Assembly (NCBI GenBank): GCA_907163375.1
Contig: CAJQUW010015384.1
Span: forward strand, 124,001 to 188,000
Reading direction: 5' to 3'
Length of the DNA: 64,000 bases
Origin: Prostheceraeus crozeri
Lineage: Eukaryota > Platyhelminthes > Polycladida > Euryleptidae
In this document: piece by piece, positions 14,701 to 29,700 of the stretch
How positions within the stretch are numbered: position 1 is the stretch's first letter
Layout: the number at the start of each line of letters is the position of its first letter
Position numbers and translations under genes: made by a program
Notes under the pieces: model-generated
What the model was told of the DNA's origin: nothing
The model's database searches: none
Seen by the model: only the letters and a program-made list of their open reading frames with translations

Positions 14701-17700
14701 GAACTGCGAGAGGCTATGGGAAGCCCATGACGGCTATTGAGGGAAATTTTGAAGACTAAAGGGGAGCCGTAGAGGGCTAGTGATCGCCTGTGGTGGCTAA
14801 GTAGAGCATTTTGAAGGCTAATGGGCGCCGAAGGCCAAGGGACATCGCTGAAGGCTAGGGTCTGCCGTAAAAGGCTAAGAAGCACCCATGACGACTAATG
14901 GAGCACCCTTGAGTGCTAATCACCTCAAGCTACAAATCTAAAGCAATGTTTCCATTCAGAGTTAAGACAAAAGACATGCATCCACAAAGCATTGTTCTGT
15001 ACATGCATTATGCAAAAATGTTCACAATATCAGGAAGACTTTGTGCGGTTCTAATTGGATTAATAAAAAATCACAGTGAATTTGGAAATTCCAACGAAAT
15101 AGCATGATGTTATATGAATAAAACAATTAATAAGCCGTACTAATCCACTCGTAGAAAAGCGACATCTTCAGCAATTCGATGAGGTATTAAAATTGAATGG
15201 GTATCCGGAAAATCTTATCCATAAAACGGAAAAAGAAAAGAGAAGAACACAAAGAATATCCAATTACTTTAACAAAGATAAATGCTTTTTGAAGGTACCG
15301 TTTGTCTACGACACTATCAATCAAAAAAAATAAAGAGAATTCTTGATTCGGTTCGGAACAACTCAACGTCGAACTTGCACAGAAATCAGACATTACTTTT
15401 AGAAATGCTTTCAAAAGGAAAACGAATTATAAAACCAATTGTCAATTATCCGCATGTCCTGTCATCAACAACAAAATGTGTTAGAAAAAATGTTGTTTAT
15501 AAACTAATAGGTCTTCAATGCCAACAATTTTATGTTGGTAGTACCATCAGACCACCCCATGTGAGAATCAAAGAACATGTTGCCCGAGAAACATCGTCTG
15601 TCTTTAAACATCTCAAGAATTGTGACACTAACAACTTTAAGATTGAAATATTGAAACATGAAAAAGATAGCATAAATCTACTACTTATGGACCACAACTA
15701 ATACAAAAGTACCAACCAAAAATTAACTCATGAGAAGAAAAAGAGCAATGCCGACAATTGCAATTCCTCTAATTCTATGACCAAGGACCAATAATTTCAT
15801 CGTCAAGATATCTTAGAATGCACTTCTTTCTATATCTATACAGGGACATCTATCATAGATGTCCCTGATCCTATTGACTCATCTAAATTTTAAAATCTAA
15901 ATTTGCGAAGTTGCAACTCCCTTCTATTCTCTGATACGGCCTGAGAAGGCGAAAATTTAGGAGCCTTTTATAAAGAACTATAAATAGCACGGCTTTTAAA
16001 TTGTTTTTATTCATAAAAAAATTGCAATATTCGCACATCTCAGTGCCTCCTAGATATAAAACAGTCGTGGAAAACTGCTAGTGTAGAACATTTTTCATAA
16101 GCATCGATCATTGTTTAAATAACCGGTAAGGTTCCTAAGGAATATGATGAGAATCTTTATTGCAATTTTCCCCTGATGCACGTACTCACAGGGAGAAAAT
16201 CTGGTCCTGACCTCTTGATGACGAATTCCACCAAGGAACTGCGCAAGTTCTCGGCGCACAACTAAGCTACAAGCGGTGCCTTCACTTCATAGAAATAGTC
16301 CATAGTAATCCAATTTTCTCAATCATAATCTCCATGGACGGAAACATTCGACAAAGGGCAACGTTCGGTAAAGGCTACGTATATTTCATCAAGTTTTGGA
16401 GAAAAATATGATCGTGAAATTCCACGCACAGAGAGATCCAACAAGACAATCTTTCAAAAACAGCAGCTGCACAAACGAAGAATGATAAAAGAACTTACCT
16501 CTAATAATAATTCCGTGCAATGCCCTATTGGTCCTAAATCCTACAGACGCTTTTTCATGACATTCATTGCTCCTTTTTCCCGTGTTCTATAAATTTCTTT
16601 AATTTCTTCTTAACAAAGTTCTTTAACTTGTTGTGACACTCGCAACAAGTTAAAGAGCGTTTGACTTCCTAGAGATCCAATAGACATCTAAGAAAATAAC
16701 GAATGAGATTCTCAAATGCTTGCAAAGGAGAAGAACATTGAGCACTGTCCGGAATGTGTACAGAATATGTGAAAAGGAAACAGACTGACTTGAAGAAATG
16801 CAATTTTGCAAGCAAAACACCGTCCTCCAAGACTTCCATCACATTTACAAAAACCTGAAGAGACTCTTACCGCCGGGCATAGCTTCATGTTCCATGTGAG
16901 CTAGCATTGTTATCAAGCTGCTGTTCCATGTGAGGCAACATCTTCAAACATTGCAGCTATTTAATTTCTCGTGCGATACTTGTGGGTCGAATATATTGCA
17001 CCACAAAAGATGAGGATGTTTCAATGCTCGATGTCTAAAACGGGTTGCGACTGGGTTTGAGGTCAGTCTACTGGTTGTGAGATTTCAGACTTTCGGATGG
17101 TCCATACTTATCGATTTGCAGCATTTTGCCACTAGAAAATCTTCGGCCCTTTTTGAATGAACTGTTCCAGAAGTATGACCAAGAAAACTGAGTTTTGGAG
17201 ACTTTTCGAAACTCTTCTCTCAAGCTTTATCTAGAGCTGCAGCCATCATCACCAATACAAACCAGTCAAGGACAAATTATTAAGATTTCCCAATAATCAA
17301 TGTTTTCAATCCATTCGATATTAATGCTACAAATAGTATAAAAGATCTACCCGGTTGTTAAAATGAAATTCAGAGTGTCAACGATCAGCGTTCATAATCT
17401 TATGTTAAACATTATACGTAAATAGTTTTCCCCGAAATACGCAATTCATATTTCACCGATCAATATAAGTTAATAAAGGATATTATAATTAAAGATATAA
17501 GAATTATAGCTTTTCAGGCTTTCTCAACGAATTCCGGACTTTTCAAATTTCTTTTTGAATGACAAAATTCTCGGCTTTCCATGTCGAGGACAATCTGTTA
17601 ATTTCATGATCAAATGTGGGGTGAAAGTGAATATAAAGGATGAAGAAGTGTGATTGTCTTGTTACTCAATTGTACGTCCTATTTGTATTCTAATGTAATT

Positions 17701-20700
17701 TACATTTTGATGAATCTCATAATTCATACTGAAGTGTTAATTTGTAGTCGCTATGTAATACATGTACTACCTGCATATACATGGAGTATAATCACATACC
17801 TAGGCGACATTCAAAGCGAGGAAACAAACAATAATGGTGTAAAACAATTCCATTAATTGCTGATTACAATGTATGTATAAATGTCGAAAGGCACTTGCAT
17901 TTGGGTAAGCAGTATCCTCATCAATTAAGTAAATGAAAATTAAGTCATATGATACCATCCATAACACTATGCTTGTGAGCTAGTTAAAATGTTGGGAGTG
18001 GCAGCTTACGTTTATGAGAATATGTAATTAGTTGTAGCACAACCTTGCTATGAAAATAAGCGACATTAAAGTAGCAAAGAAATAAATCCTTACTGCTGTT
18101 GGAAAATTTTGTATTTCATATGAATTTTCACCAATAATTTCCTTTGAGAGGGCTATAAGTAAAATAGATATCAACCAATACAAAGGCTTCATACAGATAC
18201 TATATTATAATTTCATATTACTTCAAAAGATATCTTGTAGAACACTTTTATTGCCATGTTAAACATTGGCAAACGTTCGATAATAGATCACAGAGGAAAA
18301 TATTTCTAAAATAGATTCCTAGAACAGAAGGATAGATTTTCCCATTTAGCAGATATCACGAGTTGCCATTAGACTCCCGAAGTCGTTTATACATTCAGAC
18401 AGAATGAAAAAGTCTGCGTGATCCACCCAAAAGAAAATCGTCAATACAGGGACATATTTCAATTGTTGAAGTCAGTTGCATGCAGTGCATGTCTATAGAT
18501 CTCTCAATGACGAAGCTGAACAATCCAAGAAAATAGTTATTAATTCTGCTAATAAGCCTATTCTTATGAGATACCATTAGTGATAACTTCCTTTGTTGCG
18601 ATGTTTAATATTCAAATGTGGTTGGAAAAATGCGATGATTGTTTGCATTATTCCGCTTCAGTGATATGCAGGACTGTGGACGCGATGTCTTTTAAATTAC
18701 ATGCGCTAATGCAGTCGACGACATTAGCTAGGCGCGTAGCGGTAAAAATCATCGCGTCCACCACCAATTGTATGAATGATTCTTATCAATGCTCGATTGC
18801 ATCAGAAGCTAGTGACAGGGTCGGACTAGGACGTGAAGAAAAAATCGAGCATATCCACAGCCTTTGTGGCATGCAATCAATCATTGCCAATTGTTCGACA
18901 TTTCTGATTTATATGATAATTGTTTCACAAAAGGCGAATCATGTAATGCCACACTCTTTTTCACCAATTTCTGATCTGATGTAGTTAATAACTCGACAAT
19001 GCTAGGATTTTGTTATCATGAATTCGTCACATGTCAGAAATAGGGGTTATAGTCCGGGAGCTACTGACACTTTCTTCCTAAATTCGCGCACAAAGGGCTT
19101 AATAGCATGGATTTGTAGATCTTGAAACGCTGAATACAAAAATCAAATTCTTGAGTGTCACAGCCAGTTGCTTTCGGTTATAGGTCAGGTTAAAGGATTC
19201 CCATTGGAATCCAATGGCAAAATTCAAGAAATATCTATGGATTGTGAAACACTTGGCAATTTTCGTACACTTTCTTTTACAGAAAAAAGTAACTATTTAT
19301 CAGAATACCATGAAATTTGAAACATGATTGAGTTCAGAACATCAACTTCGATATTAAAGTTGAAGTGAGTCACATGATTCAGTATTTGATGTCTGAGAAC
19401 CTCTGCAAAATGAGTAAAATCGCCAAAATTAAGTCAAAACATGAAATTTATAATTTCATTTTGCAGAGGTTCTCAGACATCAAATACAGAATCATGTGAC
19501 TCACTTCAACTTTTATATTGAAGTTGATTTTCTGAACTCAATCATGTTTCAAATTTCATGGCATTCTGATAAATAGTTACTTTTTTCTGTAAAAGAAAAT
19601 GTACGAAAATTGCCAAGTGTTTCACAATCCATAGATATTTCTTGAATTTTGCCATTGGATTCCAATGGGAATCCTTTAACCTGACCTATAACCGAAAGCA
19701 ACTGGCTGTGACACTCAAGAATTTGATTTTTGTATTCAGCGTTTCAAGATCTACAAATCCATGTTATTAAGCCTTTTGTGCGCGAATTTAGGAAGTGTCA
19801 GTAGCTCCCGTCCTATTAGATAAATAACAATATACAAATGCATGTAAAAATTCAGTCATTTTATTAATGCTGTCAGTCATTTATTATCACTGTTATGCTG
19901 CTATCGCTTTGACTTTTGACAATACAGCAATTATGAAATTTACAATTTTAAGCAAATCATTTTTGCATTCAAGCATCTGATTTCAATTTCACAATCTTAA
20001 GTATCACAGCCTAAATGAATACGAAAGAAGAATCACTCAATTCAAAAACTGACATGATCTGACATCACCGCTGATTTGAAGTTAATGTATTCAGCATGGT
20101 AGCATTTCGCATTCTCACTAGCACTGATATCAGGAAGAATTTTCAGCGAATAAAAATCAATAATGGCAATTGTCAATACCACAATGTTAGCTTCCAATCA
20201 CGAGTTCTGATATATCATCGCAAAATCGTGAATATGTGACAATGACTATACAAAGCAAATATTAGCCTATACAAAACCGATGCTAATTGGTCAATAATCA
20301 TGGATAAATTATGTAGTTGGAGCGGCTACATATACTTACTGAGATCGTTGGGAGTTGTCTCTGTGCATGAAAGAAATGAATTAGAGAGTGTGTTTTAGAT
20401 TCCTTTCCCTGACCCGACTTACTGAAATCTGATTCAATTTTGGATTTTGGGTATCGACAGCAGTTACGGCGACACATAGCAACTAAATTGACGATTGCGC
20501 GATACATAATTGGAAAGATGATGAACGGAGGAGGCACGAAGGGTCGGTCGAAGTATTCGAGGATAAGATCGTAACGATTGTAGGCCCAAATCTTTCTCGA
20601 ATCCATCTGAATATTCTCGAATGTATATCCAAACATGGCAATGAGAAGGTTAAGTAGGAGAACGTTGCTGAAGAGCATGTAAATCGCGAACAAAACAACG

Positions 20701-23700
20701 ACCAGAGCGTTTCGGGTTTCCCCGGCATTCTTTCCTGCACAAGAAAAATGCAATTTCTGTAAAAATATAATAAAAGTAGCATTATCTTGCTCATTTTCTT
20801 GTGTCTTTTTCATGAATAAAGAAATATTATCTTATCTTAACATATTACTGACACAACTATACAGTAGAATAGAGACAATAAATGAAATATGTGTATTCAA
20901 ATTACCTTCAACTTCGTCCAGCGTTAATTCTCCGAATACCTGCCAATATGGATAGTACACAACTTTCTTGATCATATCAATCGTGAAGACACTTCCAGGA
21001 TACAGCAAAGCTTGTGCAGCTGTCCCATATGCCAGCAAGAAGATGATGAAAAGGGCGACAAAGAAGAGTATGTCGTTTACCTGAAGAAGGAAGAGAGGTC
21101 TTCAATAATAATCCATTTCAATAATGCATGGCATCGCACCAATTTATTACAACAAGGCGTCACACATCAAAGACACAAAACTTCATCACAGAAATATCTG
21201 CTTCATCATAACTTAAATAATAGTGGAAAATGTAAAACTCCGTCGACATCTATTCCCAAAATTGAATATTATTGTCATAAAAATGCTGGTCGCCTTCCAC
21301 CGCACAATGTACTGCAGCAAATTGATGCTGACAACTATATTTAGAAAACGGATTAGGGATTGTTCAACATTTACTTAATCTACCTAGCGGGCATTATGCA
21401 ATCATAATTTACGAGAGTCACCAATGTGCGTTGTTTAATGCAAATAAAAGATTCCGGAGGTTATTTTGTTACTTTATATTCGTCGTTAGCAAGGATGTGG
21501 AGTCGGAAAATTTACTTCACTGTCTCCTGAAAAGAAATGCTCGGCACTCCGACTCCAGATTTTGAATGAAAAATCCAAATCTTACTCCGGGCGGAGCACA
21601 ATGCAGTGACCCGATTTTTTTACTCATTTACGATTATGATGCGAATTCATTGACTTTTAGCTTAAATAAAGAGGAATAACATAAGTATATGGTCTTCATA
21701 GTGCGTCAAACTTGTGCATGATTTTTTCAAGTAAATCTTAACTTATGGTTGATGGCTAGAAATTAGAATTCTTCAAAAGAAAACAATTAAAAAGTGAATA
21801 AAGAAGTGGCAACCGTTGAGATAATTACAAGAAGTACCCGCTCGCCCTTGAATTAAGTCGCAGTGTTTGAATGACTTACCATTTTGGTTACCATCACTAC
21901 TTTTGGACCAATGACTGGGTGAGCATAATATGTTTGCATGAACCTCAGAAAGAACATAGACATCATGAGAGCATAAACACTGCGAGTGTAAATAAATTGG
22001 GATTCAGATAGTGTGTAGCGGAGAACCACTGTTGTAATGAAAAGCATGTACATCAAGAAGTCGAATTTATTCCATCCAGAGGATATCCAGTCGGACAGTT
22101 TGTATCGAAGGGATCGTTGATCACGCATAAAAATCTGATGAGACAAATATACAAATCATATTACTCAAAATGAAAATAAGTAGCACGTGGTGTATTCACC
22201 TGCCGAAATTCCTCGACCACCAATGTGATGATCCAGCACCACACAACGAGTTCAACTATCGGAATGCATCGTCCAGCGGTGACCACAGCGGTGCAGTTCG
22301 ACGGTTTACCAGGAACGTCATAGATCGGTTTCAACTCTACCATAATGGTGTAACATAGAAGTAGTAGGAAAATTACATACGAGATCTGAACGAAGAACAG
22401 AAACAACGTGCCTGATAACTGAAGTACAAACAGAATGAAATTTCTAACTTACCGTATTGAGAATGAATTTGGTGACAGGCGCAGTGTAGTAAAGAAATAA
22501 GGCAGTCCTATAGTCGACATGCTTCCATGAATGCTGCTGTCGCCATCGAAACGCTTCTAGAAACGTTTTTCGTGTTTTCATATCCATGTTGGCAGCAGCG
22601 TGCTGCGCAGCAACCGTTTCTCTCAATTCTCTGGCGTTAGGAGCATCTTGATCAATGTATTCAGCATGCAACATGTGTTTTTCAGGCAATTGAGGATCGA
22701 CCTGAAGTTGAAAGATTTTACGATAGAAAGCAAAGGCATCGAAAAATGATGACGAAGGTAAGGACAAATGTACAAATGAGGATAACAAAGGTGAAATGGA
22801 TGAAGTGAAATAACGTGTGAAGTTGAGCTGTTCCTTGACATATATATTGAAGATGGTTTTGCATCACAAACACAAGATTGGAAAAATGATGAAACTGTGA
22901 AGAAAGAAAAAAGGATGGGGCATGAACTGATGATGCAAAGTCGATGAAATGCAAACGAGCATAGTGAAGCCGATGCAGTCCAGGGAAAAGAGCATACTCT
23001 TTGCAGATTGAATCATAAGACATTCTTGCGTTGTCTACGGTATCAGTGAAAAGACCTTCAGATTAAAGGTCTTTATAAAACACACCCAAAACCACCAGAA
23101 ATCAGGTGGCAACCGACTTACCGGGATCTCAACGGAAGCCCACCTACCGAAGCATCTAGCTTACTTGCCAAATGCCCACTAACAGGAAGTCCACTAAACG
23201 GGCGTTTGAAATCCTCGTTTCAATTATCGTATACAGATACAAGGGCGTGTATATCAGAAGCATTTCAATGATCAAGGTCAGCGCGTCAAGTTCGTAAATA
23301 TTGCGAGCTGCAGGGCTATATCTAATCATCAAATTGTCAGTGTGCAAGATTTTATCGACTCAGCGCGATACGCATCTCCAATAGTTCAACACTTTTCTTA
23401 CTTTCCTGTTGCAATTTATCCTCAGTGTTTATCAAAGCCTTATTATGTCCAAATGAATGGGGTGCAGTTTTACTAAACTTTGTCAAAACATGTGAAAACA
23501 CAATATTTTCATGGCAAGTACATTTTGCAAGTTTTATAATGCTTTCAAGTAAGCTTTTTTTGCAACAGTCATAGTCTATAACCCAGTTTCACACAATAAC
23601 GCACCATGTGTAATATAACATGAACTTTAAAGTTAACAACATTTAGCGATGCTATACTGACTTAAATCATTAACACACTCATGTATGCATTCCGGCAAGT

Positions 23701-26700
23701 CCGGCAAGTCCGGTAAGAGGGTTTTACGGTAAATGAGCGGCAATCAGAGATCTCAGTTTAAGAAAATGAGTCAAATAGTCTCGAACATGGAACAATATAG
23801 TCAATACATTCTGGAAATGACCTGCTGCTAGGCAGATTGCTGAGGTGTGATACATAAGTCAACCAGAATGAAGGGAAGAATTCGAAGCATCATAATCGAC
23901 GAATCGACGTATGGTCTCTTTTCTACATTTTTGGTAGTTACTCATTGCTCTTTGTGAACAATAAATATTACTTGATTTGATTTGATTGATAAATTCGTTC
24001 CAAATTTCTAACCATCTGGTTTTATCAAAATGTCATGCTGAGAATGCCCAAACTATATGAAACATACGCTTTGAATTTGAATATCTGATAGTTTCTTGAC
24101 AGTTCTCAAAATTAAGTGAATGTTTATCCCTATCTGTTATGAACTTCTTCTAAGTATCTCAGTCTTGTGGTGGTGCAGTGGAGATCCCAATGAGAATCCA
24201 AGCTATCACAACAAAATTGAATTAAAATTTCCGTAAGTGCATTTATAGTATAATCTCCATAATTTTGGCATCAGCTTTGAAATTCATACATACTTAATAA
24301 CTAAAGAAAAAATTGAAAAATAAGAAAAATTATGAAATTAGATAGTAGCTTGATGCTAGTGGAGTCATCAAAAACCTTTCAAATTAGTCAATTTCATTTT
24401 CTTCTTGCTTGAAGTCACAACAAATTCCGTACAATATGATAAACTAAAGCTATCAAAAAATAGGGAACTTATATGCTAATCTTACAGCAGTGTAAAGCTA
24501 TTCATTATTTCTCACCAGAATAATTGAGGGTGAATTGATATGGATGTTCCAATATGTACATGTATTCCTACAGGAACTCATCTGTCTTTAGTTGTTGCAT
24601 TTTGTCTAATGAGCCTCTTATAGACAATGTCTTCGGTCTAATAGAAAGCATCCTCTGTCACTAGCAGATTCCCAAAACAAACCGAAGTTTCAAGTCCCTC
24701 ATCAAAATGAACCGAAACTAAGTCGTTTGAACCTATGCAGTGTCTAGCATTGAATATGCAAAGGCTGGGGCGAAAAATATAAGATAAAGCAGTACATATA
24801 ACATGACAGTCAATGTAAAAATTTACAGAAAGCTGTTTTTCCTGAGCTATCAGATAGAGGAGAACTACATGTAACGTGATTGGAAGACAGGAAGAAGCAC
24901 TGACTGTGAGGGCGCAGACAAATGTCTGTACAAAAAGCTGTAAGGCTCAAATTGAAGCCACACTTAATTCGACGAAAAGACATTTCACATCCATGTGATG
25001 GCATAGCATAATGTGAAAAAGTATTTCCAATAAACATCATGGAACCAGGAAGGATATACTGGCAGAATGTCTATCCACTACTAAGCCATTATACGGTATA
25101 TGCAGCATGCACATTGAACATATTATCTTACATTCAAATCTTTAAGCAATTTAAAAAATCATTCGAGAAACATTTCTAAATCGCTACAATACGTCTAGAT
25201 TGACCATTAGTTCAATAGCATACATTGTCATTGTCAAGTTCGGCAGACACATTTGAGAATAGGTGGCATTCAATAGCAGGAAACTTTCGCTTAATACAAA
25301 AACTTTGGCTATCACAGCTTCTCGCTTATGTTCTTGATAATGTGGGTAATGTAAGGAAGGAGCCTGATCATCGCTTCCTCGGAAATGTTAAAGGTGCATT
25401 CACCGATAACTGCATGCCGATAAATTTGAATTGATATCGTCCTGAATGAGCAACATGCTGCCCACATAAGCCTGATTGATTGTTCTCTTGCAAAATCGTA
25501 GAGCATAATATTAATAAAAAGACTATCTCTGATGTCAGAGTGACATCAGAGTGAGCCGCTGATTGAAATGCATACTATTGTCTTGTTATTTCGCTCAGTA
25601 AAAACGAAGTTATGAAGAAAGTATATTGTGATATGCAATCATCTGATCTAACCGCCTAAGTCCGCTAGAGACTCATTATCACATTTTGTTGTACCTTTGT
25701 GAATGTGTCATCAACCTCCATTACATAATCGACAAGCTACTCGTTAATATCGTCATTGAAAGAAGAATTTGGTAAGTGTGATGAAATCGTGTTACAAGCT
25801 ATTTTCACAAATTACTTATTCAAGCTTAACGGTACTGGATTCTGATTGAGCATGTTCCAGCTCGTATCAACGACTGATTGAGCTCGTATCAACGAGTGTC
25901 ACAGTTAAGACACAGACACGACAGTGAAGGTGTTTTTAGGACTGAAGAGTTCCTGCAAGTCTGTAATTTTGAAAATCCTTAGAAGTGTTAATCCCAAACA
26001 TGAAATTCTTACCGAAATTGAGATTATGAGTCTCAGCAGCGGACATGACCATCAATACAAATCCTCATAAAATCGTCGCGATAAGTAGTAGTTCGTTGTA
26101 GTATGGCGATACATAGTTTGACTGCACTGCACTTTTCACATAACTAACTACTTATCGCGACGATTTTATGAGGATTTGTATTGATGGTCATGTCCGCTGC
26201 TGAAACTCACAATCTCAATTTCGGTAAGAATTTCATGTTTGGGATTAACACTTCCAAGGATTTTCAAAATTACAGACTTGCAGGAACTGCTCGTATCAAC
26301 GAGTGTCACAGTTAAGACACAGACACGACAGTGAAGGTGTTTTTAGGACTGAAGAGTTCCTGCAAGTCTGTAATTTTGAAAATCCTTGGAAGTGTTAATC
26401 CCAAACACGAAATTCTTACCGAAATTGAGATTATGAGTCTCAGCAGCGGACATGACCATCAATACAAATCCTCATAAAATCGTCACGATAAGTAGTTAGT
26501 TATAATGTGAAAAGTGCAGTGGAGTCAAACTATGTATCGCCATGCGATGCTATCGTCATAATCTAATGACAACGCACCTTGGCAAGATACTTGCTGATCT
26601 TTAATATTCGAGAACAAAATTTCACATGTAGGTTATAGATATTTAGGTTTCAATTATAGATGATTTACCATTGTTAACAACTTTTAGGAAAAGACAAAAG

Positions 26701-29700
26701 AAATCAACATTAGATCGGTATTAGTTTCATTCCAAAAAATCATGAGACAAAGGAATCATTTCTACAGTGAAAACTGCGATTGTGAATTGTCAATCTGATA
26801 ATATAGATGTATGACATGACGACAAACTTGGGAATGGGGCTAGCGACATCAAAAAATAATCACAAAATACGTTAACACCCAGACATCCTTGAGTGCGAAA
26901 TGTGAATATGTGAGAGGGGTGACGGATCCATTCATAGAAAATGAGATGCTAAATAGATATGTTCTGCCTTCAAAAAGGATAAATGCTGCAGGCCCTACAT
27001 GGCTGTCGATTACTCAACCCAGCCTTTTAGCAAGCTCATATAAGCCAAGGGATGGCAAAAAGTTATAAACCATACATTCTCGAAAGTAATCCTTAAATAT
27101 TTCATCATTTTTCTAAAAACAAATTTGGTTTACTTTCAAATAAAGTCAATATCAATTTTGTGATTGTCTTGACCGCATAGCAATTAATTCCGATCGCTAT
27201 TAGAGGACCATCAATTGCAAAATACGTAATTTTACAAATTGTGCTTTATTCTAGTTATCTTGGAAAAACAAAACCAGTGAGAATTATTGAGTATGTCAAG
27301 TATATAGGCAAGCTTAAAAGCCCGCTCTCATGGACCGGCGCTGCGGCCTTGTGGCTAAGTGCTCGCTCCGCTTCGACCTGGGTTCAAACCAAGACTTTCA
27401 AAATCGGAAAACTCTAAATTCTTGCTGAGCTCTCAGCATTAAAGAATAACAGTGGGCTTAATAAAACTCGGTCACATGGTGGAAGGAGCTCATCTAATGT
27501 GCTTCTGAATACAAACAAGATTCATTTATTATTTTTTGATTTTCATTTGATAGATAGATTCACTGGTTTCTGCATGTGATAAAATGGATTCTGTATTAAG
27601 ACAGTCAGTGGTTGCGATTGGAACGTCCAGAAAATTATTTCTATCCAACTATCAATAATTCCATCCAGAGGCGCTATTATCAAAAGTGGAAATATTGAAA
27701 CCAGAAATTTATAGCCATCTAGGCAGTGCCTTTTCCAAATACCATGATAATCATACAATATTTTCATACAAAACGTCTGTTATTTATGTTGTATTTTGGT
27801 AGGACATTGAATTCAAGTGCAACTCTGGTAAGAAATACTTTTTGCCGAAAACATTTTTTTAGTTCAAAATCCTGCAATAAACCTTCTGAAGATGTGAATT
27901 TAACCACATTGTTTTTGTTTAGTAGATAGTTTTCAATTGTGAATTAAGCTTGCTGACTATAACTAGCTTAATTACATTGACGATTACTACAATTGCAATG
28001 ACTAAGTGATTTATTAAAAACCTACAAATATTTGCAACTGATAATGAGATCTTAAGATTGGTTTTTACCAATCGATTATCGATTATTTCCTTTCATGTTT
28101 TTCATTATCATTATAAAGAGGCAACACCGCTACGAAAAACCGAAAAAGTTGGAAGTATCAAAGTCGATACCAATAGTCAAGTCTGTATAGTCAATCTCAC
28201 TTACTACAATGCACCAGCGCCACACAAATTTTAGTCAATTCATCAACGAATTCTGAGACCCTTGCAAAGCATTCGATCCCTTATCACATTATATGTAAGG
28301 GGCGTTTTAAGACATTGTTGTGTTAGTCCGGCAAGCGTGGCAATCAGCTTCGGCGTGTTATTAAAAAGGTTTTCAAAGAATCGAATAAGAGCAGGCCCAT
28401 ATATTCTAAAAAGTTTTTCTCACAAACTCATTGATCTTCAAAATTAATCCCAATATTCTGAAATGATGATTTTTTAGTTACGTAATGATAATGTGCTTTC
28501 AAAGACATCGAATATAGGCTGCCAGTTATGGATAGTTCACTGCTGAAGATTGGCAATGCATATTTAAGCAGCACATTTTAATTCATCATAACAAGAGATT
28601 GCGCATTTCAGTTGCTTTTTTATTCAGTTGAAGATACTTCCACCTGTTTAGTATCATTTCCGTCAAATTGTTTGTGAGAAAATTTTCAAAATTTCACACG
28701 CATGTGTTTGAGTTGAATTCCATTCACAACTTCATATTGTCTTCAAAAGTGAATTCTTAGAATATACAACTGCTTCCACCGCTAATTTTAGTATGCAGCA
28801 TGAAGATCATAGCCATTTAGAACAAAAGAATATCAATAGAAAACACATGTCAAGCATGTTACACAGTGATTTCCTCTAGATTCAAAGTAATATTAAATAA
28901 ATCCAAAAGTGCTGTCGATTACATAAGCTCCGGGAGGCCAATGCGCTCAAGAGTCATCTGTGGATTTGGTAAAAGGCGGTCAAAATCCGAATGTCTTTAT
29001 ATCTGTCTTTTTATAATTAACGAGCAATACCCATACAAGAAATTGTCATCCTCACTTCATCATCAGTACAAAGAAGAATATCCATTAACGCATGCTGTTG
29101 TTAATCCAGTCGTTGTTCTTTAAGTCACAGATCAAAATTCAGGTGAATATTATATCAGAAACATTTATTATTTTGATGCCATGACAATTGCTAATACGCA
29201 TTCCTGATTACAGAAAGAATTCCGTATTCCTGAGTGAATGCACCACAGAATTAAATATTTTGTTTATCTGCTTCGAAGCGCGCGCAGATGAATCTTAATT
29301 CTGTGGAATGTATATACCAGTATTACAAACTTCCACCTTTTTTGCATAGCGTTCGGAAAAATGATCATGCGATACAAGAGATAATGACACAGAGGTCTAT
29401 GATCGACCCAGAAATTTCACTTTTACAACAGGGTTAGAAATTCAAAAATCAAAAAATATTAATTGAAAACCAAAAACATATGCAGAACTATCAACAGAGA
29501 TGTTTCATACCAAACTAAAATTAATTTGAAATTTGAAAGAATGGATCCGTCACACAATGGAGAAAAAAGACATAAAAGCCGGCTAACCTACTTGGTGTCT
29601 CCTGATCGAGCTCTGCAACAACATTGAGAGAAAGTATAAACCGCTACCACGACATATAGCGTCTATTGCTACTGACACCTTCATCACACGAATGCTGTAG

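Noticed and set aside
14502-14885. Two minus-strand open frames rich in Ser and Leu
   Set aside because: They are read from the 21-bp minisatellite; no start context or domain supports them.
18580-18984. 134-codon plus-strand frame as a gene
   Set aside because: No domain, signal peptide or splice signal was recognised; it may be chance in a stretch with short inverted repeats.
20298-20422. Extending TRPM exon I as one open frame to 20298
   Set aside because: Good donors interrupt it, and the read-through puts the next conserved exon out of frame.
27543-27767. Minus-strand frame with a hydrophobic run (KFLVSIFPLLII) as the pre-S1 exon
   Set aside because: The only nearby acceptor is out of phase with exon D and no GT donor follows in frame.
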